Part shown: positions 50,299 through 59,603 of the stretch, one piece after another
Numbering within the stretch: the first letter of the stretch is position 1
Layout: each line of letters starts with the position of its first letter
Origin: CAWUKT01 sp963923035
Lineage (GTDB): Bacteria; Bacteroidota; Bacteroidia; J057; JADKCL01
Length of the DNA stretch: 64,000 bases
Assembly (NCBI GenBank): GCA_963923035.1
Contig: CAWUKT010000002.1
Span: 62,001-126,000, forward strand
Direction: 5' to 3'
The notes under the pieces: model-generated
What the model was told of the DNA's origin: nothing
Seen by the model: only the letters and a program-made list of their open reading frames with translations
The model's database searches: none
Program-made: the position numbers and the translations under genes

Positions 50299-51102
50299 CT
50301 ACTCTTCCGTGGCGAAGTTGCGGTAATTGTGCTTGAGGGAGCCCCGGCCCTTGCCGAGGTTTTTGAGCGCATGCTGAATAGCTCCCTGGACATACGCCTT
50401 GGCCTCCTTGACCGCCGAAAAGGCCGTGTTGCGCCGCGCCAGGTTGGCCGCAATGGCGGCCGACAGCGTGCAGCCCGTCCCGTGGGTGTGACGGGTGCGG
50501 ATCCGCGGACTCTCCATCCAGTAAAAGTCCCGCTTGAACAGCAGGTCCGCCACGACCTTCTCTTCCTCCTCAAAATGGCCGCCCTTGACCAGCACCCAAG
50601 TATCAGGCAGTTTCTCCCCGATGATCCGCGCGGCAAATTCCATGTCTTCGCGGCTGTGGATGGGAATGCCAGCCAGCACTTCCGCTTCGGAAAGGTTCGG
50701 GGTGATGATCGCCGCGACGGGCAGCAGCTCCTCGCGCAAAGCATCCAGGGCCTGCTCCTGTAAGAGCGCATCGCCGGAAGTGGCCACCATGACCGGGTCC
50801 ACCACGATCGGAAGGTCCGTTTGACGGAGGTAATGGGCGACGAGGGAGATGGTTTCGGGGGAAAAGAGCATGCCGGTCTTGACCGAGCGGATGCGGAGGT
50901 CCGTGAGGACCGATTGGAGCTGGGCCTCGACTCCCTTGACGGGCACCGGAAAGACACCCTGGACGCCCTGGGTATTTTGGGCGGTGACCGCTGTGATTAC
51001 AGAGGTGCCAAATACGTTGTGGGCTTCAAAGGTTTTGAGGTCGGCCTGGACTCCGGCGCCGCCGCCAGAATCGGATCCCGCAATGGTCAGTGCTACTTGC
51101 AT
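50299..51102 (-). CDS. thiD: Hydroxymethylpyrimidine/phosphomethylpyrimidine kinase
   Basis: The 267-residue ribokinase-fold protein has LTIAGSDSGGGAGVQADLKTF near the start, VVDPVMVATSGDALL, IITPNLSEAEVLAGIPI and the catalytic TRHTHGTGCTLSAAIAANLA. It phosphorylates HMP twice to HMP-PP for thiamine synthesis. It is far from thiG in this window, so thiamine genes are dispersed. Confidence 0.94.
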   Translation of the reverse strand: MQVALTIAGSDSGGGAGVQADLKTFEAHNVFGTSVITAVTAQNTQGVQGVFPVPVKGVEAQLQSVLTDLRIRSVKTGMLFSPETISLVAHYLRQTDLPIVVDPVMVATSGDALLQEQALDALREELLPVAAIITPNLSEAEVLAGIPIHSREDMEFAARIIGEKLPDTWVLVKGGHFEEEEKVVADLLFKRDFYWMESPRIRTRHTHGTGCTLSAAIAANLARRNTAFSAVKEAKAYVQGAIQHALKNLGKGRGSLKHNYRNFATEE

Positions 51103-51184
51103 GGTCCTTTATTTTCCGCCAAAACTAAGCAAAATGGGACTCTGGCCTGGGACAAAACCCAGAGAAGAATGTTGAAAAGTGAAA

Positions 51185-51889
51185 TCAGATGAAGTCCAGC
51201 GCATTCATCAGGCGCTCCCGGTAGGTTCCGCCCACCGGAATCATCTTTTTCTTGATGATGATCGTATTGTCCTCGATGGCGTCGATCTTGTCGAGCCGGA
51301 CGATATAGCTGCGGTGGACCCGCAGGAAGAATTCACTGGGAAGCCGGGCCTGGATCGCCTTCATGGTAGAATGGATCACATAGCGCTTACTGGGCGTAAC
51401 CAGGGCAATATAATCGGCGAGGGCCTCGACCCAGAGGATATCCGACATATTCACCCGCACCAACATCGATTCGGACTTGACAAAGATAAAGTCCCCTTTC
51501 AGCACCAGCTCATCCCCTTTTTGCACCTCTTCTTCTTCCGGCATCCGTTCCCGGGCCTTGTTCACCGCCTTGAGGAAACGGCCGTACTGAACCGGCTTCA
51601 GAAGGTAGTCCACCACATCAAATTCGAATGCATCTAAGGCGTACTCGCTTTTTCCCGAGACCAAAATGACCTGCGGCTTGTCCTGAAGGCTGTTCAGCAT
51701 TTCCAGCCCTGTCATGCCGGGCATCTCCACGTCCAGGAAAATGAGATCAACCTTGTTGGTGTTCAAGTAGTTAGCAGCCTCGATCGGATCTTCGAAATCG
51801 CTCAAAAGTTCCAGGAACTCGGTCCTTTGGACGAGGTGGGTCAACATCTTGATCGACACTTGATCGTCGTCTATGATGATGCAATTCAT
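51185..51889 (-). CDS. Orphan LytTR-family response regulator
   Basis: The 234-residue protein has a receiver domain (CIIIDDDQVSIKMLTHLV, phosphoacceptor in LIFLDVEMPGMTGLEML, then VILVSGKSEYALDAFEF and DVVDYLLKPV) and a LytTR domain (about 135-232) with YIALVTPSKRYVIHSTMKAI and FFLRVHRSYIVRLDKIDAIE. No kinase gene is adjacent, unlike the pair at 24-26 kb. The gene upstream on the same strand encodes a small unknown protein. Confidence 0.92.
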   Translation of the reverse strand: MNCIIIDDDQVSIKMLTHLVQRTEFLELLSDFEDPIEAANYLNTNKVDLIFLDVEMPGMTGLEMLNSLQDKPQVILVSGKSEYALDAFEFDVVDYLLKPVQYGRFLKAVNKARERMPEEEEVQKGDELVLKGDFIFVKSESMLVRVNMSDILWVEALADYIALVTPSKRYVIHSTMKAIQARLPSEFFLRVHRSYIVRLDKIDAIEDNTIIIKKKMIPVGGTYRERLMNALDFI

Positions 51890-51930
51890 GGTTTAAACGC
51901 AAAGTGGCCTATTAGAGGGTTAAAAAACAA

Positions 51931-52140
51931 TCATTCTTCTGGTTCGGTCAGAGGGAATTGAAGGCGAAGGTTGTTCAATTGAAACTTTTGCCGGGCATCA
52001 AACGCATTTTTCCCCGACAGATCATATTCTCGCTCTAATTTTTCCCACAAAAAAGGCAATTCCTTCTGAAACTGCTGGGCACTTACCTTTCTGGAAGCGA
52101 GATATTGCTGAAAACTGTCGCTTTTAGAAACTGAATCCAT
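51931..52140 (-). CDS. Small hypothetical protein
   Basis: The 69-residue protein starts MDSVSKSDSFQQYLASRKVS and continues AQQFQKELPFLWEKLEREYD, with an acidic end. It is soluble and helical. It lies 41 bases upstream of the orphan LytTR gene on the same strand. I do not recognise a family; normal codon use and the preserved reading frame support a real gene. Confidence 0.6.
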   Translation of the reverse strand: MDSVSKSDSFQQYLASRKVSAQQFQKELPFLWEKLEREYDLSGKNAFDARQKFQLNNLRLQFPLTEPEE

Positions 52141-52206
52141 TACTCCAACCTTGGAATGGGAAAATAATAGAAAGTTTGGGGGGAAATCAAAGAATCGGGA
52201 AAAAAT

Positions 52207-53292
52207 TTACGGCTCCAGTTCGGGACAAATCAGGAAACCGCCGCTCACCGTCCCATTGGAGAAGTTGGAATTGATGGCTTCCAGGGCGCCGGTCAATTGT
52301 TGGGGGGAGTAATTCGACGCACAACCGCCGAGAAGGGTATTCGCTTCGGAAATGACTTCTCGCACGGGCCAGTCCGTGAAGGCGCCCTCCGTGACCACCA
52401 GGCTGTCCAGAGGGGCCGGAGAAGCGGAGAAATCGGGCAGCGCCCGGTCATATTCCACCGACAGGACCAATGCGCCCGTTTCACGGGCCAGGGTTTCGAA
52501 GGACTCGGCCTTTTGCGGACCATTTCCAAAGGCCCCAATGCTCTTTTTTCCCTGCAACAACTCCACCACATCCTTCGACCGCGACAATTTATACCCCTTC
52601 AGACAACCCAGCTCCATGCCCTTCGGAAATACCGTCTCAAAATCGGATTCCAGCAATTTCTGGCCCTCGGTGACCCACCCTGTCGGGGTATAGGTCGTGA
52701 AGTCGCCGGCATCGGAAGAGGCGCAGCGCTGGTCTTTTTTGCAACTCTGGATACAATAGTCGAAGGTGAAAGAATCCTCGTCACCCGCCATCGCCCAGGC
52801 CACCACATCCTTTTCCCCCTCCGGACTCTCCAAATCGGTCAATTCCACCTGCACCGACACCTTCATGCAGTGCGGCCACTGGGAAATTGGCTGCAACAAC
52901 TCCCACCGGTCCCGGTTGGAATTGCCGCCCCGGGAATAAATATTGAATTGGGCGGGATCGGGCCGCCCATCTTCTCTCCGGGGTAAATCCTCGGGCTTGC
53001 CCAGGTATACCCGGATGGATTCCATCTTGTAACGACGGGAATGGTCGAAGGCCAAACGCAGCCGGGACGAATCGTTCATGATTTCGAATACGCCGACTTC
53101 GGGCTGGATGCCACGCACGTTGAGCAGGTAGGGAGTTCCACAGGGAATGAAGACCTGAGGATCAGGGCGCTCGTTGACGGGATTGGGTTGGACTTGCTCA
53201 GGGGTTTTTTCCGCACAGCCCCCCAATATGACCCAAAAGGCGGTCAGGAGGCTAATGAAAAATAAACTGTATGGTCGGCCGTTGACTTGCAA
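52207..53292 (-). CDS. Hypothetical lipoprotein
   Basis: The mature protein of about 340 residues follows a lipoprotein signal (YSLFFISLLTAFWVILGGC). I place the start at the TTG at 53292, giving 361 residues. The only upstream ATG in frame (53370) lies inside the terminator hairpin of nrdA, and the intervening codons do not resemble a signal peptide. The protein contains several cysteines (FIPCGTPYLL, DYCIQSCKKDQRC, GGCASNY) and beta-rich segments. No family is recognised. It is probably on the periplasmic face of the envelope. Confidence 0.65.
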   Translation of the reverse strand: MQVNGRPYSLFFISLLTAFWVILGGCAEKTPEQVQPNPVNERPDPQVFIPCGTPYLLNVRGIQPEVGVFEIMNDSSRLRLAFDHSRRYKMESIRVYLGKPEDLPRREDGRPDPAQFNIYSRGGNSNRDRWELLQPISQWPHCMKVSVQVELTDLESPEGEKDVVAWAMAGDEDSFTFDYCIQSCKKDQRCASSDAGDFTTYTPTGWVTEGQKLLESDFETVFPKGMELGCLKGYKLSRSKDVVELLQGKKSIGAFGNGPQKAESFETLARETGALVLSVEYDRALPDFSASPAPLDSLVVTEGAFTDWPVREVISEANTLLGGCASNYSPQQLTGALEAINSNFSNGTVSGGFLICPELEP

Positions 53293-53350
53293 GGCCCAAT
53301 GATACGAAAAAGGTTGGGATCGGAAAAGGAAAGGGCAGGGCAAAAAAATA

Positions 53351-53367
53351 CCCGGCGGAGAGCCGGG
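53351..53367 (-). terminator. Terminator of nrdA
   Basis: CCCGGC pairs with GCCGGG around GGAGA; the minus strand continues TATTTTTTTG. It starts about 35 bases beyond the nrdA stop. Confidence 0.85.
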
Positions 53368-53402
53368 CATTTTGTAAGATTCACTCTATTAAAACGAGGG
53401 AT

Positions 53403-55775
53403 TTATCCACTGCACATGATGCAATCGTCCGGATCATCCAGGGAGCAGCTGATCTCGGCCATGGCCCGCTCTTCTTGCTCTTCGCTGGTGGTTCCTTGAC
53501 GATCGCGGAGCATCTTGGCGTCGACGGTAAATTTGATCGCGTCGGCGGCAGATTTTGTCCGGAGGTAATACATGCCGGTCTTGAGGCCTTTTTCCCATGC
53601 GTAGAAGTGCATGGAAGTCAGCTTTCCAAAGTTGGCATCCTGGACAAAAGCGTTCATGCTCTGGCTTTGACAGATGTAAGCGCCCCGGTCAGCGGCCATG
53701 TCGATGATCGACTTGCCCTTGATTTCCCAGGAGGTGCGGTACAGCGCCTTGAGGTCATCGGGGATTTCGGGGAAATCCTGGATGGAGCCGTTGGCAGCCA
53801 TAAGGCGGTGCTTCATCTCATCATTCCAAAGCCCCATTTCAATGAGGTCTTTGAGGAGGTGTTTGTTCACGACGATGAACTCCCCGGACAGGGTCCGGCG
53901 GGTGTAAATATTGCTGGTATAGGGCTCAAAGCACTCGTTGTTGCCGAGGATTTGAGAGGTAGATGCCGTCGGCATCGGAGCGACCAGCAAGCTGTTGCGC
54001 AGACCGTGCTTCTGGATGCGGGCCTTCAGTTCGATCCAGTCCCAGCGATCAGTCGGGGTCACACCCCACATATCGTACTGGAGCTGGCCCTTGGAAGCGG
54101 GGGAACCGGCGTAGGTTTCGTAGGTTCCGTGCTTCTCGGCCTCTTCACAGGAAGCGGTCAATGCACCGTAGTAGATCGTTTCAAAAATTTCCCGGTTCAA
54201 CTGACGGGCCTCGGGGCTGTCAAACGGCATCCGCAGTTTGATAAACGCGTCGGCCAAGCCCTGGACACCCAGTCCGATGGGACGGTGGCGGAAGTTGGAC
54301 TTTTCAGCGGCCGGAACGGGATAATAGTTCCGGTCGATGATCTTGTTGAGGTTCCGGGTCAGGACCTTGGTATTGTTAAACAAGGTCTTGTGATCGAATT
54401 CGCCGTCCTTGACGTAGTTGCTCAGGGCCAGCGAGCCGAGGTTGCACACGGCAATTTCATCCGGCGCCGTGTACTCGATGATCTCGGTACAGAGGTTGGA
54501 GCTGCGGATGGTACCGAGGTTCTGCTGGTTGGACTTGCTGTTCGCAGCATCCTTGTACAGCATGTAGGGCGTTCCGGTTTCGATCTGGCTTTCCATGATC
54601 TTGAACCAGAGGTCCTGGGCGCGAACGACCTTGCGGTAACGGCCTTCTTCCTCGTACTTGTGGAACAGGGCTTCGAACTCATCTCCCCAGACATCGGCGA
54701 GGCCCGGTGCTTCATTGGGGCAGAAGAGCGGCCACTGGCCATTTTCCTTGACCCGCTTCATGAACAGGTCCGGAATCCAAAGGGCGTAGAAGAGGTCCCG
54801 GGCGCGCTGTTCTTCTTTTCCGTGGTTCTTTTTCAGTTCCAGGAAATCAAACACATCGGCGTGCCAGGGTTCGAGGTAGATGGCAAATGCGCCCTTGCGC
54901 TTGCCGCCACCCTGGTCGACGTACCGGGCGGTGTCGTTGAAGACCCGCAGCATGGGCACGATTCCGTTGGAGGTACCGTTGGTGCCTTTGATATAGGAAC
55001 CGGTCGCGCGGATCTTGTGGATGCTCAGGCCGATGCCGCCGGCGCTCTGGCTGATCTCAGCGCAGTCCTTCAGCGTGCTGAAGATGCCGGGGATGCTGTC
55101 GTCCTGCATCGTCAACAAGAAGCAGGAAGAAAGCTGCGGCTTGGGCGTACCCGCATTGAACAGGGTCGGCGTCGCGTGGATGAACCACTTCTCCGACATC
55201 AGGTGGTAGGTTTCAAGGGCCGCGTCGATGTCCTCACCATGGATACCAACTGCGACACGCATCAGCATGTGCTGGGGACGCTCGACGATCTTGTTGTCCA
55301 TTTTCAGGAGGTAGGAACGCTCGAGGGTCTTGAAACCGAAGTAATCAAAGTTGTAATCGCGGTCGTAGATGATGGTGGAATCCAGCAGGTCCGCATGCTC
55401 CATGACGACCGCATAGGTCTCGTCGGAGATGAGCGGGGCGGGATCACCTGTTTTGGGGTCTACGTAGCGATACAGTTTTTCCACGGTATTGGAGAAGGAC
55501 TTTTCCGTCTCCTTGTGGAGGTTCGAAATGGCAATCCGGGCGGCCAAAATGGCATAGTCCGGGTGCTTGGTAGTCATCGCGGCTGCTGTCTCAGCAGCCA
55601 GGTTGTCCAGGTCGGTGGTTTTTACTTTGTCATACACCCCTTCGATGACCTTCTTGGCCACTTCTACGGGTTGGACGTAGTCGGGATTGAGCCCATAAAC
55701 CAATTTCTTAATGCGTGCGGTGATCTTGTCAAACTTCACCGCTTCATGCTTTCCGCTCCGCTTCAATACGTACAT
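53403..55775 (-). CDS. nrdA: Class I ribonucleotide reductase alpha subunit
   Basis: The 790-residue protein has an N-terminal ATP-cone (MYVLKRSGKHEAVKFDKITA). It then has the catalytic barrel with TPTLFNAGTPKPQLSSCFLL, the glutamate/cysteine loop SSNLCTEIIEYTAPDE, AVCNLGSLALSNYV and APMPTASTSQILGNNECFEP, and the C-terminal redox pair DCIMCSG. It reduces ribonucleoside diphosphates to deoxy forms together with NrdB. The ATP-cone suggests allosteric activity control by ATP/dATP. It lies 55 bases downstream of nrdB on the same strand. Confidence 0.96.
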   Translation of the reverse strand: MYVLKRSGKHEAVKFDKITARIKKLVYGLNPDYVQPVEVAKKVIEGVYDKVKTTDLDNLAAETAAAMTTKHPDYAILAARIAISNLHKETEKSFSNTVEKLYRYVDPKTGDPAPLISDETYAVVMEHADLLDSTIIYDRDYNFDYFGFKTLERSYLLKMDNKIVERPQHMLMRVAVGIHGEDIDAALETYHLMSEKWFIHATPTLFNAGTPKPQLSSCFLLTMQDDSIPGIFSTLKDCAEISQSAGGIGLSIHKIRATGSYIKGTNGTSNGIVPMLRVFNDTARYVDQGGGKRKGAFAIYLEPWHADVFDFLELKKNHGKEEQRARDLFYALWIPDLFMKRVKENGQWPLFCPNEAPGLADVWGDEFEALFHKYEEEGRYRKVVRAQDLWFKIMESQIETGTPYMLYKDAANSKSNQQNLGTIRSSNLCTEIIEYTAPDEIAVCNLGSLALSNYVKDGEFDHKTLFNNTKVLTRNLNKIIDRNYYPVPAAEKSNFRHRPIGLGVQGLADAFIKLRMPFDSPEARQLNREIFETIYYGALTASCEEAEKHGTYETYAGSPASKGQLQYDMWGVTPTDRWDWIELKARIQKHGLRNSLLVAPMPTASTSQILGNNECFEPYTSNIYTRRTLSGEFIVVNKHLLKDLIEMGLWNDEMKHRLMAANGSIQDFPEIPDDLKALYRTSWEIKGKSIIDMAADRGAYICQSQSMNAFVQDANFGKLTSMHFYAWEKGLKTGMYYLRTKSAADAIKFTVDAKMLRDRQGTTSEEQEERAMAEISCSLDDPDDCIMCSG

Positions 55776-55830
55776 GAGAGGACTGGCTGGTTAAAGGTTG
55801 GAAATAATACGAGGTCGTTGGTGTCCTTTT

Positions 55831-56799
55831 TTAGAAGTCTTCGTCAAGGGTAAACACTTGCTCTTCTTTCTTGCTCATGACCCCAGCTTTCTGGTATTCG
55901 GCCACGCGCTTTTCGAAGAAGTTGGTCTTTCCTTGCAGGGAGATCATATCCATCCAGGGGAATGGATTCGCCGTACCGTAGGCTTTGTGGCACCCCAAAG
56001 CATCCAGCAGACGATCAGCAACAAATTCAATGTATTCAGTCATCAGTTTCGCGTTCATGCCGATCAGGGATACAGGCAATGCGTCGCGAACAAATTCTTT
56101 TTCAATGGCTACTGCCTGGGTGATGATTTCCCGGACCCGATACTCTTCGGTCTTGTTCTGGAGCATCGAGAAGAGGAGGCAGGCAAAGTCGCAGTGGAGG
56201 CCTTCGTCCCGGCTGATGAGCTCGTTGGAGAAGGTCAGGCCCGGCATGAGGCCGCGCTTCTTGAGCCAGAAGATGGAGCAGAAGCTACCGGAGAAGAAGA
56301 TGCCTTCTACGGCGGCAAATGCGATCAGGCGCTCCGCAAAGGGGGCGTCGGGGCCGATCCAGTTGAGGGCCCATTCGGCTTTCTTCTGGACACAGGGAAC
56401 CGTTTCGAGTGCGTTGAACAGGTGGTCCTTCTCTTTGGGATCCTTGATATAGGTGTCGATGAGAAGGCTGTAGGTTTCGGAATGGATGTTTTCGATGGCG
56501 ACCTGGAAGCCATAAAAACACCGGGCTTCAGGTACCTGAACTTCGGCGAGGAACTGCTCGGCGAGGTTCTCGTTGACAATGCCGTCGCTGGCGGCGAAGA
56601 AGGCGAGAATATGCTTGATAAAGTGACGCTCATCGTCGTTCAACTTGTTTTCCCAGTCGTTCATATCCTGGGACAAGTCGATCTCCTCTGCCGTCCAGAA
56701 GCTGGCCTCAGCCTTCTTGTAAAACTGCCAGATTTCGGGTTCCTTAATTGGAAACAGCACAAAACGGTTCTTATTTTCTTGCAATAATGGTTCCGTCAT
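55831..56799 (-). CDS. nrdB: Class I ribonucleotide reductase beta subunit
   Basis: The protein has 322 residues from the ATG at 56799 (MTEPLLQENKNRFVLF). It has the diiron ligands and radical tyrosine region FFAASDGIVNENLAEQFLAE, EARCFYGFQVAIENIHSETY (radical Tyr about 110), FAAVEGIFFSGSFCSIFWLK and NELISRDEGLHCDFACLLF. The close match to eukaryotic-type R2 sequences indicates a classical tyrosyl-radical class Ia subunit. It is the first gene of the nrdBA operon. The 400-base region upstream probably carries its control signals. Confidence 0.96.
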   Translation of the reverse strand: MTEPLLQENKNRFVLFPIKEPEIWQFYKKAEASFWTAEEIDLSQDMNDWENKLNDDERHFIKHILAFFAASDGIVNENLAEQFLAEVQVPEARCFYGFQVAIENIHSETYSLLIDTYIKDPKEKDHLFNALETVPCVQKKAEWALNWIGPDAPFAERLIAFAAVEGIFFSGSFCSIFWLKKRGLMPGLTFSNELISRDEGLHCDFACLLFSMLQNKTEEYRVREIITQAVAIEKEFVRDALPVSLIGMNAKLMTEYIEFVADRLLDALGCHKAYGTANPFPWMDMISLQGKTNFFEKRVAEYQKAGVMSKKEEQVFTLDEDF

Positions 56800-57198
56800 G
56801 ATAAATACCTCTTGATTTCGAATCTTACTTACAAACAATGATAAATCTCAAATGACAGCAGCGAATGGGGCCTGGAAGTTGGGGGGAATCAACTTCTATC
56901 ATTGGTTAGAATAGCACGATGTGGTCGGGCTCAATCCGCGACTGGGTTACAATGTTAATACCTTTGCCCCCCTTTCCTCAACCGCCGTTTTCAACAAAAC
57001 TCAGAGGATAAATTATTAACGAACTATATTACAGACGCTTATCCCTGTTGATAGAAAATTCACACACTGTTATGGATTAAATTCGTTTGGTTTTCACCGA
57101 TTTTAAATTAATGTAAACAACTCTCCTTTCCCTCCAACTAATCGGTCGAATTGGGCCAAACTTTAGGGCAAAATACTGGCAAACAGAATGTTTAATTT
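56800..57198. other. Intergenic region between nrdB promoter side and M50 gene
   Basis: These 399 AT-rich bases carry no credible gene. They must include the nrdBA promoter and the 3-prime flank of the M50 gene, but I found no exact TTTG-N20-TAnnTTTG pair and no clear NrdR box pair. Confidence 0.45.
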
Positions 57199-58350
57199 TC
57201 AACGCATCTGTAAAGGGGCAAAAGAGAAGCAGAGCACAAAAATCAACAAGGCGAGGTATCCAAGTATCTTTCTCCCAGTATCTAAGGGCGTATCGTCAAT
57301 CGCAGCGGGGTGATCCAGGCCGATAAAGGTCACGGCGAAGAAGGCGTACATCAACCAAATGCCATTGACTTCGATCTCGGGGAAGATGGCCTTGATGAGA
57401 AACTGAACGGAGAACAAAACTACGGCCGCAAAAAAGCGCTGTCCAATCGTCCACGCTGGCTGTACGCGGCGGGCCACCAGATACAGGAATCCGAGATAAA
57501 GCCCGAATTTTAAAAACTGAAAAAATCCATAGGTCCATTCGCTCTCCGTCGCGGGATCGTAGACGTCTGGCTCCACCAGCCCGGTTCCCCCAACAAAGAC
57601 CAAGACCAGGACCGCGGCACGGCTCACATAGCCGTGTATTTTTTTCCCGAACAAACCGTAAATCACATGCCCCCCATCGAGCTGACCGATGGGCAATAGG
57701 TTCAAGGCGGTGAAAAACAAGGTGAGGTAGCCCGCGAACAACAAGGGATAGTGCATCACCTCCCAGCCGGGAGGTACATCCGCCGGGTCGGCCAGCAAGG
57801 CCGCCATGCCATCGTACAGCAGATTGCTGTCCACCACCAAGACCGGATTGAAAAACTCCCGCGCCTGCTCCAGGCTGTCGAAGACCGGATGGAACTGCCC
57901 CACATAGGACTGCATGTCCGGCAAGGTCGTAAAGCCAATCGCCAGGAGCACCACCGACACCACAAATCCCGCCAGCGGACCGGCCACCCCGATGTCGAAA
58001 TACTTCCGCCGACTCCCCGGCAACTCTTTGATCCGGATCACCGCGCCGAAGGAACCGATGTTGATAAAGGAGAAGGGGAGGAAAATGGGAATATAAAACG
58101 GCAGGGTCGTCTTCACCCGGTGGTAGACCGCGGTGAAATAATGACCGAATTCATGGAAGGTGAGGAAGGTCAAAAAGGAAGCGGAAAACACCCAGCCCTG
58201 CGCCAATGCGTCCCAACTGAAACGCCCATTTTCCAGCAACTCATACAGAAAATAATTCGGTCCCAGGAGATGTTCTGCTCCGGCAAGCAGGGTGGTAAAA
58301 ACAGTCGCGAGAAACAGAACTATATGGAGAAGTAGACGCTGTCTTTTCAT
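57199..58350 (-). CDS. M50 site-2 protease family membrane protein
   Basis: The 383-residue protein has about eight hydrophobic spans. The zinc-binding motif FLTFHEFGHYFTAVYHRVKT lies in an early span, and a second metal site QLDGGHVIYGLFGK in a later one. IFLPFSFINIGSFGAVIRIKELPGSRRKYFDI and GVAGPLAGFV are typical of plant EGY-type or Bacteroidota S2P proteins. It is predicted to cleave membrane-embedded substrates such as anti-sigma factors; none is encoded nearby. It is divergent from the truncated ligase gene. Confidence 0.9.
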   Translation of the reverse strand: MKRQRLLLHIVLFLATVFTTLLAGAEHLLGPNYFLYELLENGRFSWDALAQGWVFSASFLTFLTFHEFGHYFTAVYHRVKTTLPFYIPIFLPFSFINIGSFGAVIRIKELPGSRRKYFDIGVAGPLAGFVVSVVLLAIGFTTLPDMQSYVGQFHPVFDSLEQAREFFNPVLVVDSNLLYDGMAALLADPADVPPGWEVMHYPLLFAGYLTLFFTALNLLPIGQLDGGHVIYGLFGKKIHGYVSRAAVLVLVFVGGTGLVEPDVYDPATESEWTYGFFQFLKFGLYLGFLYLVARRVQPAWTIGQRFFAAVVLFSVQFLIKAIFPEIEVNGIWLMYAFFAVTFIGLDHPAAIDDTPLDTGRKILGYLALLIFVLCFSFAPLQMR

Positions 58351-58434
58351 AATGTGGGCCAGCGTTGAGGCGGTTTTCCTATCTTTACGCCGGTCGCTGC
58401 AAAGGTAGCCAAAACCAACGATTTACTCCTTTCT

Positions 58435-59559
58435 ATGAATCTCGATCGTATCCAGGACATTTGGTCACAATTGAATCCCCGCGGGAAAGCGGACCAGCCG
58501 TGCTTGTATTCGTGGAAAAAGGGGCGGTTCCAACCCGTCTCCTTCAAGGACCTGAACGCCCAGGCCCATTGTGCCGCTGGCTACCTCATGTCGAAAGGCC
58601 TGCAACCCGGCCAGACGGTGGCCCTGCTTGCCGCGCCGAGCTTCTCGGGGATCGTGATGGATCTGGCGGTCCAATTGCTCGGAGGCGTGGGCCTGCACCT
58701 GCCGCAGGACCTGGAACTGGCGGACGTAACCCGCGCCGTGCGGGAACACAAGGCCCAGTTCATCTTCGTGGGGGACCACGAAAACTACCTGCGCCTCGGC
58801 CAACTGGAAACGTTGAAACCCGATGTGAAAGGGCTCTTTCTCGATACCGAAGACGCCGAGGGGCTCTCGGCGGAGAAGTTGGTGACCTTTGACATCATGG
58901 TCATGCGGGGCAAAGCCGTCTGGCGCGAAGAGGTCCAGGAGTTGAACGCCCGGAAAGAAGCCGTCGAACTGGATCAGGTCTACGGTTTATTTGCCCACAA
59001 CCCCAAGAACCGCCTCCAATTCGCTCCCGTTCGGTTCCGTCGTTTCCTGACCCACCTCAAAGAAGCCCACGAGCGCCTGGCCCAGGAAACCGCCCCCGTC
59101 GTAGCGACCCTTACCCCGGACCGCTACCTCCAACACGTCCACGGCAGCATTGCCCCCCTTTCCTTTCACCGCGGGCTCTACCTTTTACGACCCGAGGAAA
59201 TGGATACCCAGGTGGCCCTGGATGCCAAACCCGCCTGGATGGTCGCCCTTCCCAAAGACATTGAATTGCTTTACGACCGCATCCCAGCCCATTTCCTCCA
59301 AAAACCCGACGACAAGTCCCTTGAAAAGGCCCAGGCCATTCTGGACATTCGGGAAGCGGCTGAGAAGGAAGGGAAAAAAGCGCCTTTTGGGAAACGCATC
59401 CAATACAAGACCCACAACCAATCCCTCTACAAGCAGGTCCGCAAGCGCCTCGGCGGCCAATTGACGCATTTACTCAGCGACCACGACCAACCCAATCGTC
59501 CGACCACCCGCTTCTTCCAGGAATGCGGATTGCAGGTGGATGCGATGAATTTGTTTTGA
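58435..59559 (+). CDS. Truncated, degenerate adenylate-forming (acyl-CoA synthetase-like) protein
   Basis: The 374-residue protein resembles the N-terminal half of long-chain acyl-CoA synthetases: CLYSWKKGRFQPVSFKDLNA, LMSKGLQPGQTVALLAAPSF, MDLAVQLLGGVGLHLPQDLE, and later KPAWMVALPKDIELLYDRIP and VRKRLGGQLTHLLSDHDQPN. The phosphate-binding T-S-G-T-T-G-x-P-K loop is replaced by VVATLTPDRYLQHVHG (about 222-237). The protein stops just where the YGLTE motif would follow, so the SGD motif and C-terminal domain are missing. Only 44 bases remain before panC, so this is not a frameshift. It probably cannot adenylate; a binding or regulatory role is possible. Confidence 0.75.
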   Translation: MNLDRIQDIWSQLNPRGKADQPCLYSWKKGRFQPVSFKDLNAQAHCAAGYLMSKGLQPGQTVALLAAPSFSGIVMDLAVQLLGGVGLHLPQDLELADVTRAVREHKAQFIFVGDHENYLRLGQLETLKPDVKGLFLDTEDAEGLSAEKLVTFDIMVMRGKAVWREEVQELNARKEAVELDQVYGLFAHNPKNRLQFAPVRFRRFLTHLKEAHERLAQETAPVVATLTPDRYLQHVHGSIAPLSFHRGLYLLRPEEMDTQVALDAKPAWMVALPKDIELLYDRIPAHFLQKPDDKSLEKAQAILDIREAAEKEGKKAPFGKRIQYKTHNQSLYKQVRKRLGGQLTHLLSDHDQPNRPTTRFFQECGLQVDAMNLF

Positions 59560-59603
59560 GGGAAAAAGGACGCGAAAAACCCCTTCTTTTACTCCAAGCC
59601 TAC

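Noticed and set aside
53475..55853. Plus-strand open frame of 792 codons opposite nrdA
   Set aside because: Same codon-register effect; nrdA carries all catalytic motifs.
56800..57198. Possible replication origin or NrdR-box region
   Set aside because: AT-rich, but TTATCC-like words do not match full DnaA boxes and no paired NrdR boxes were found.
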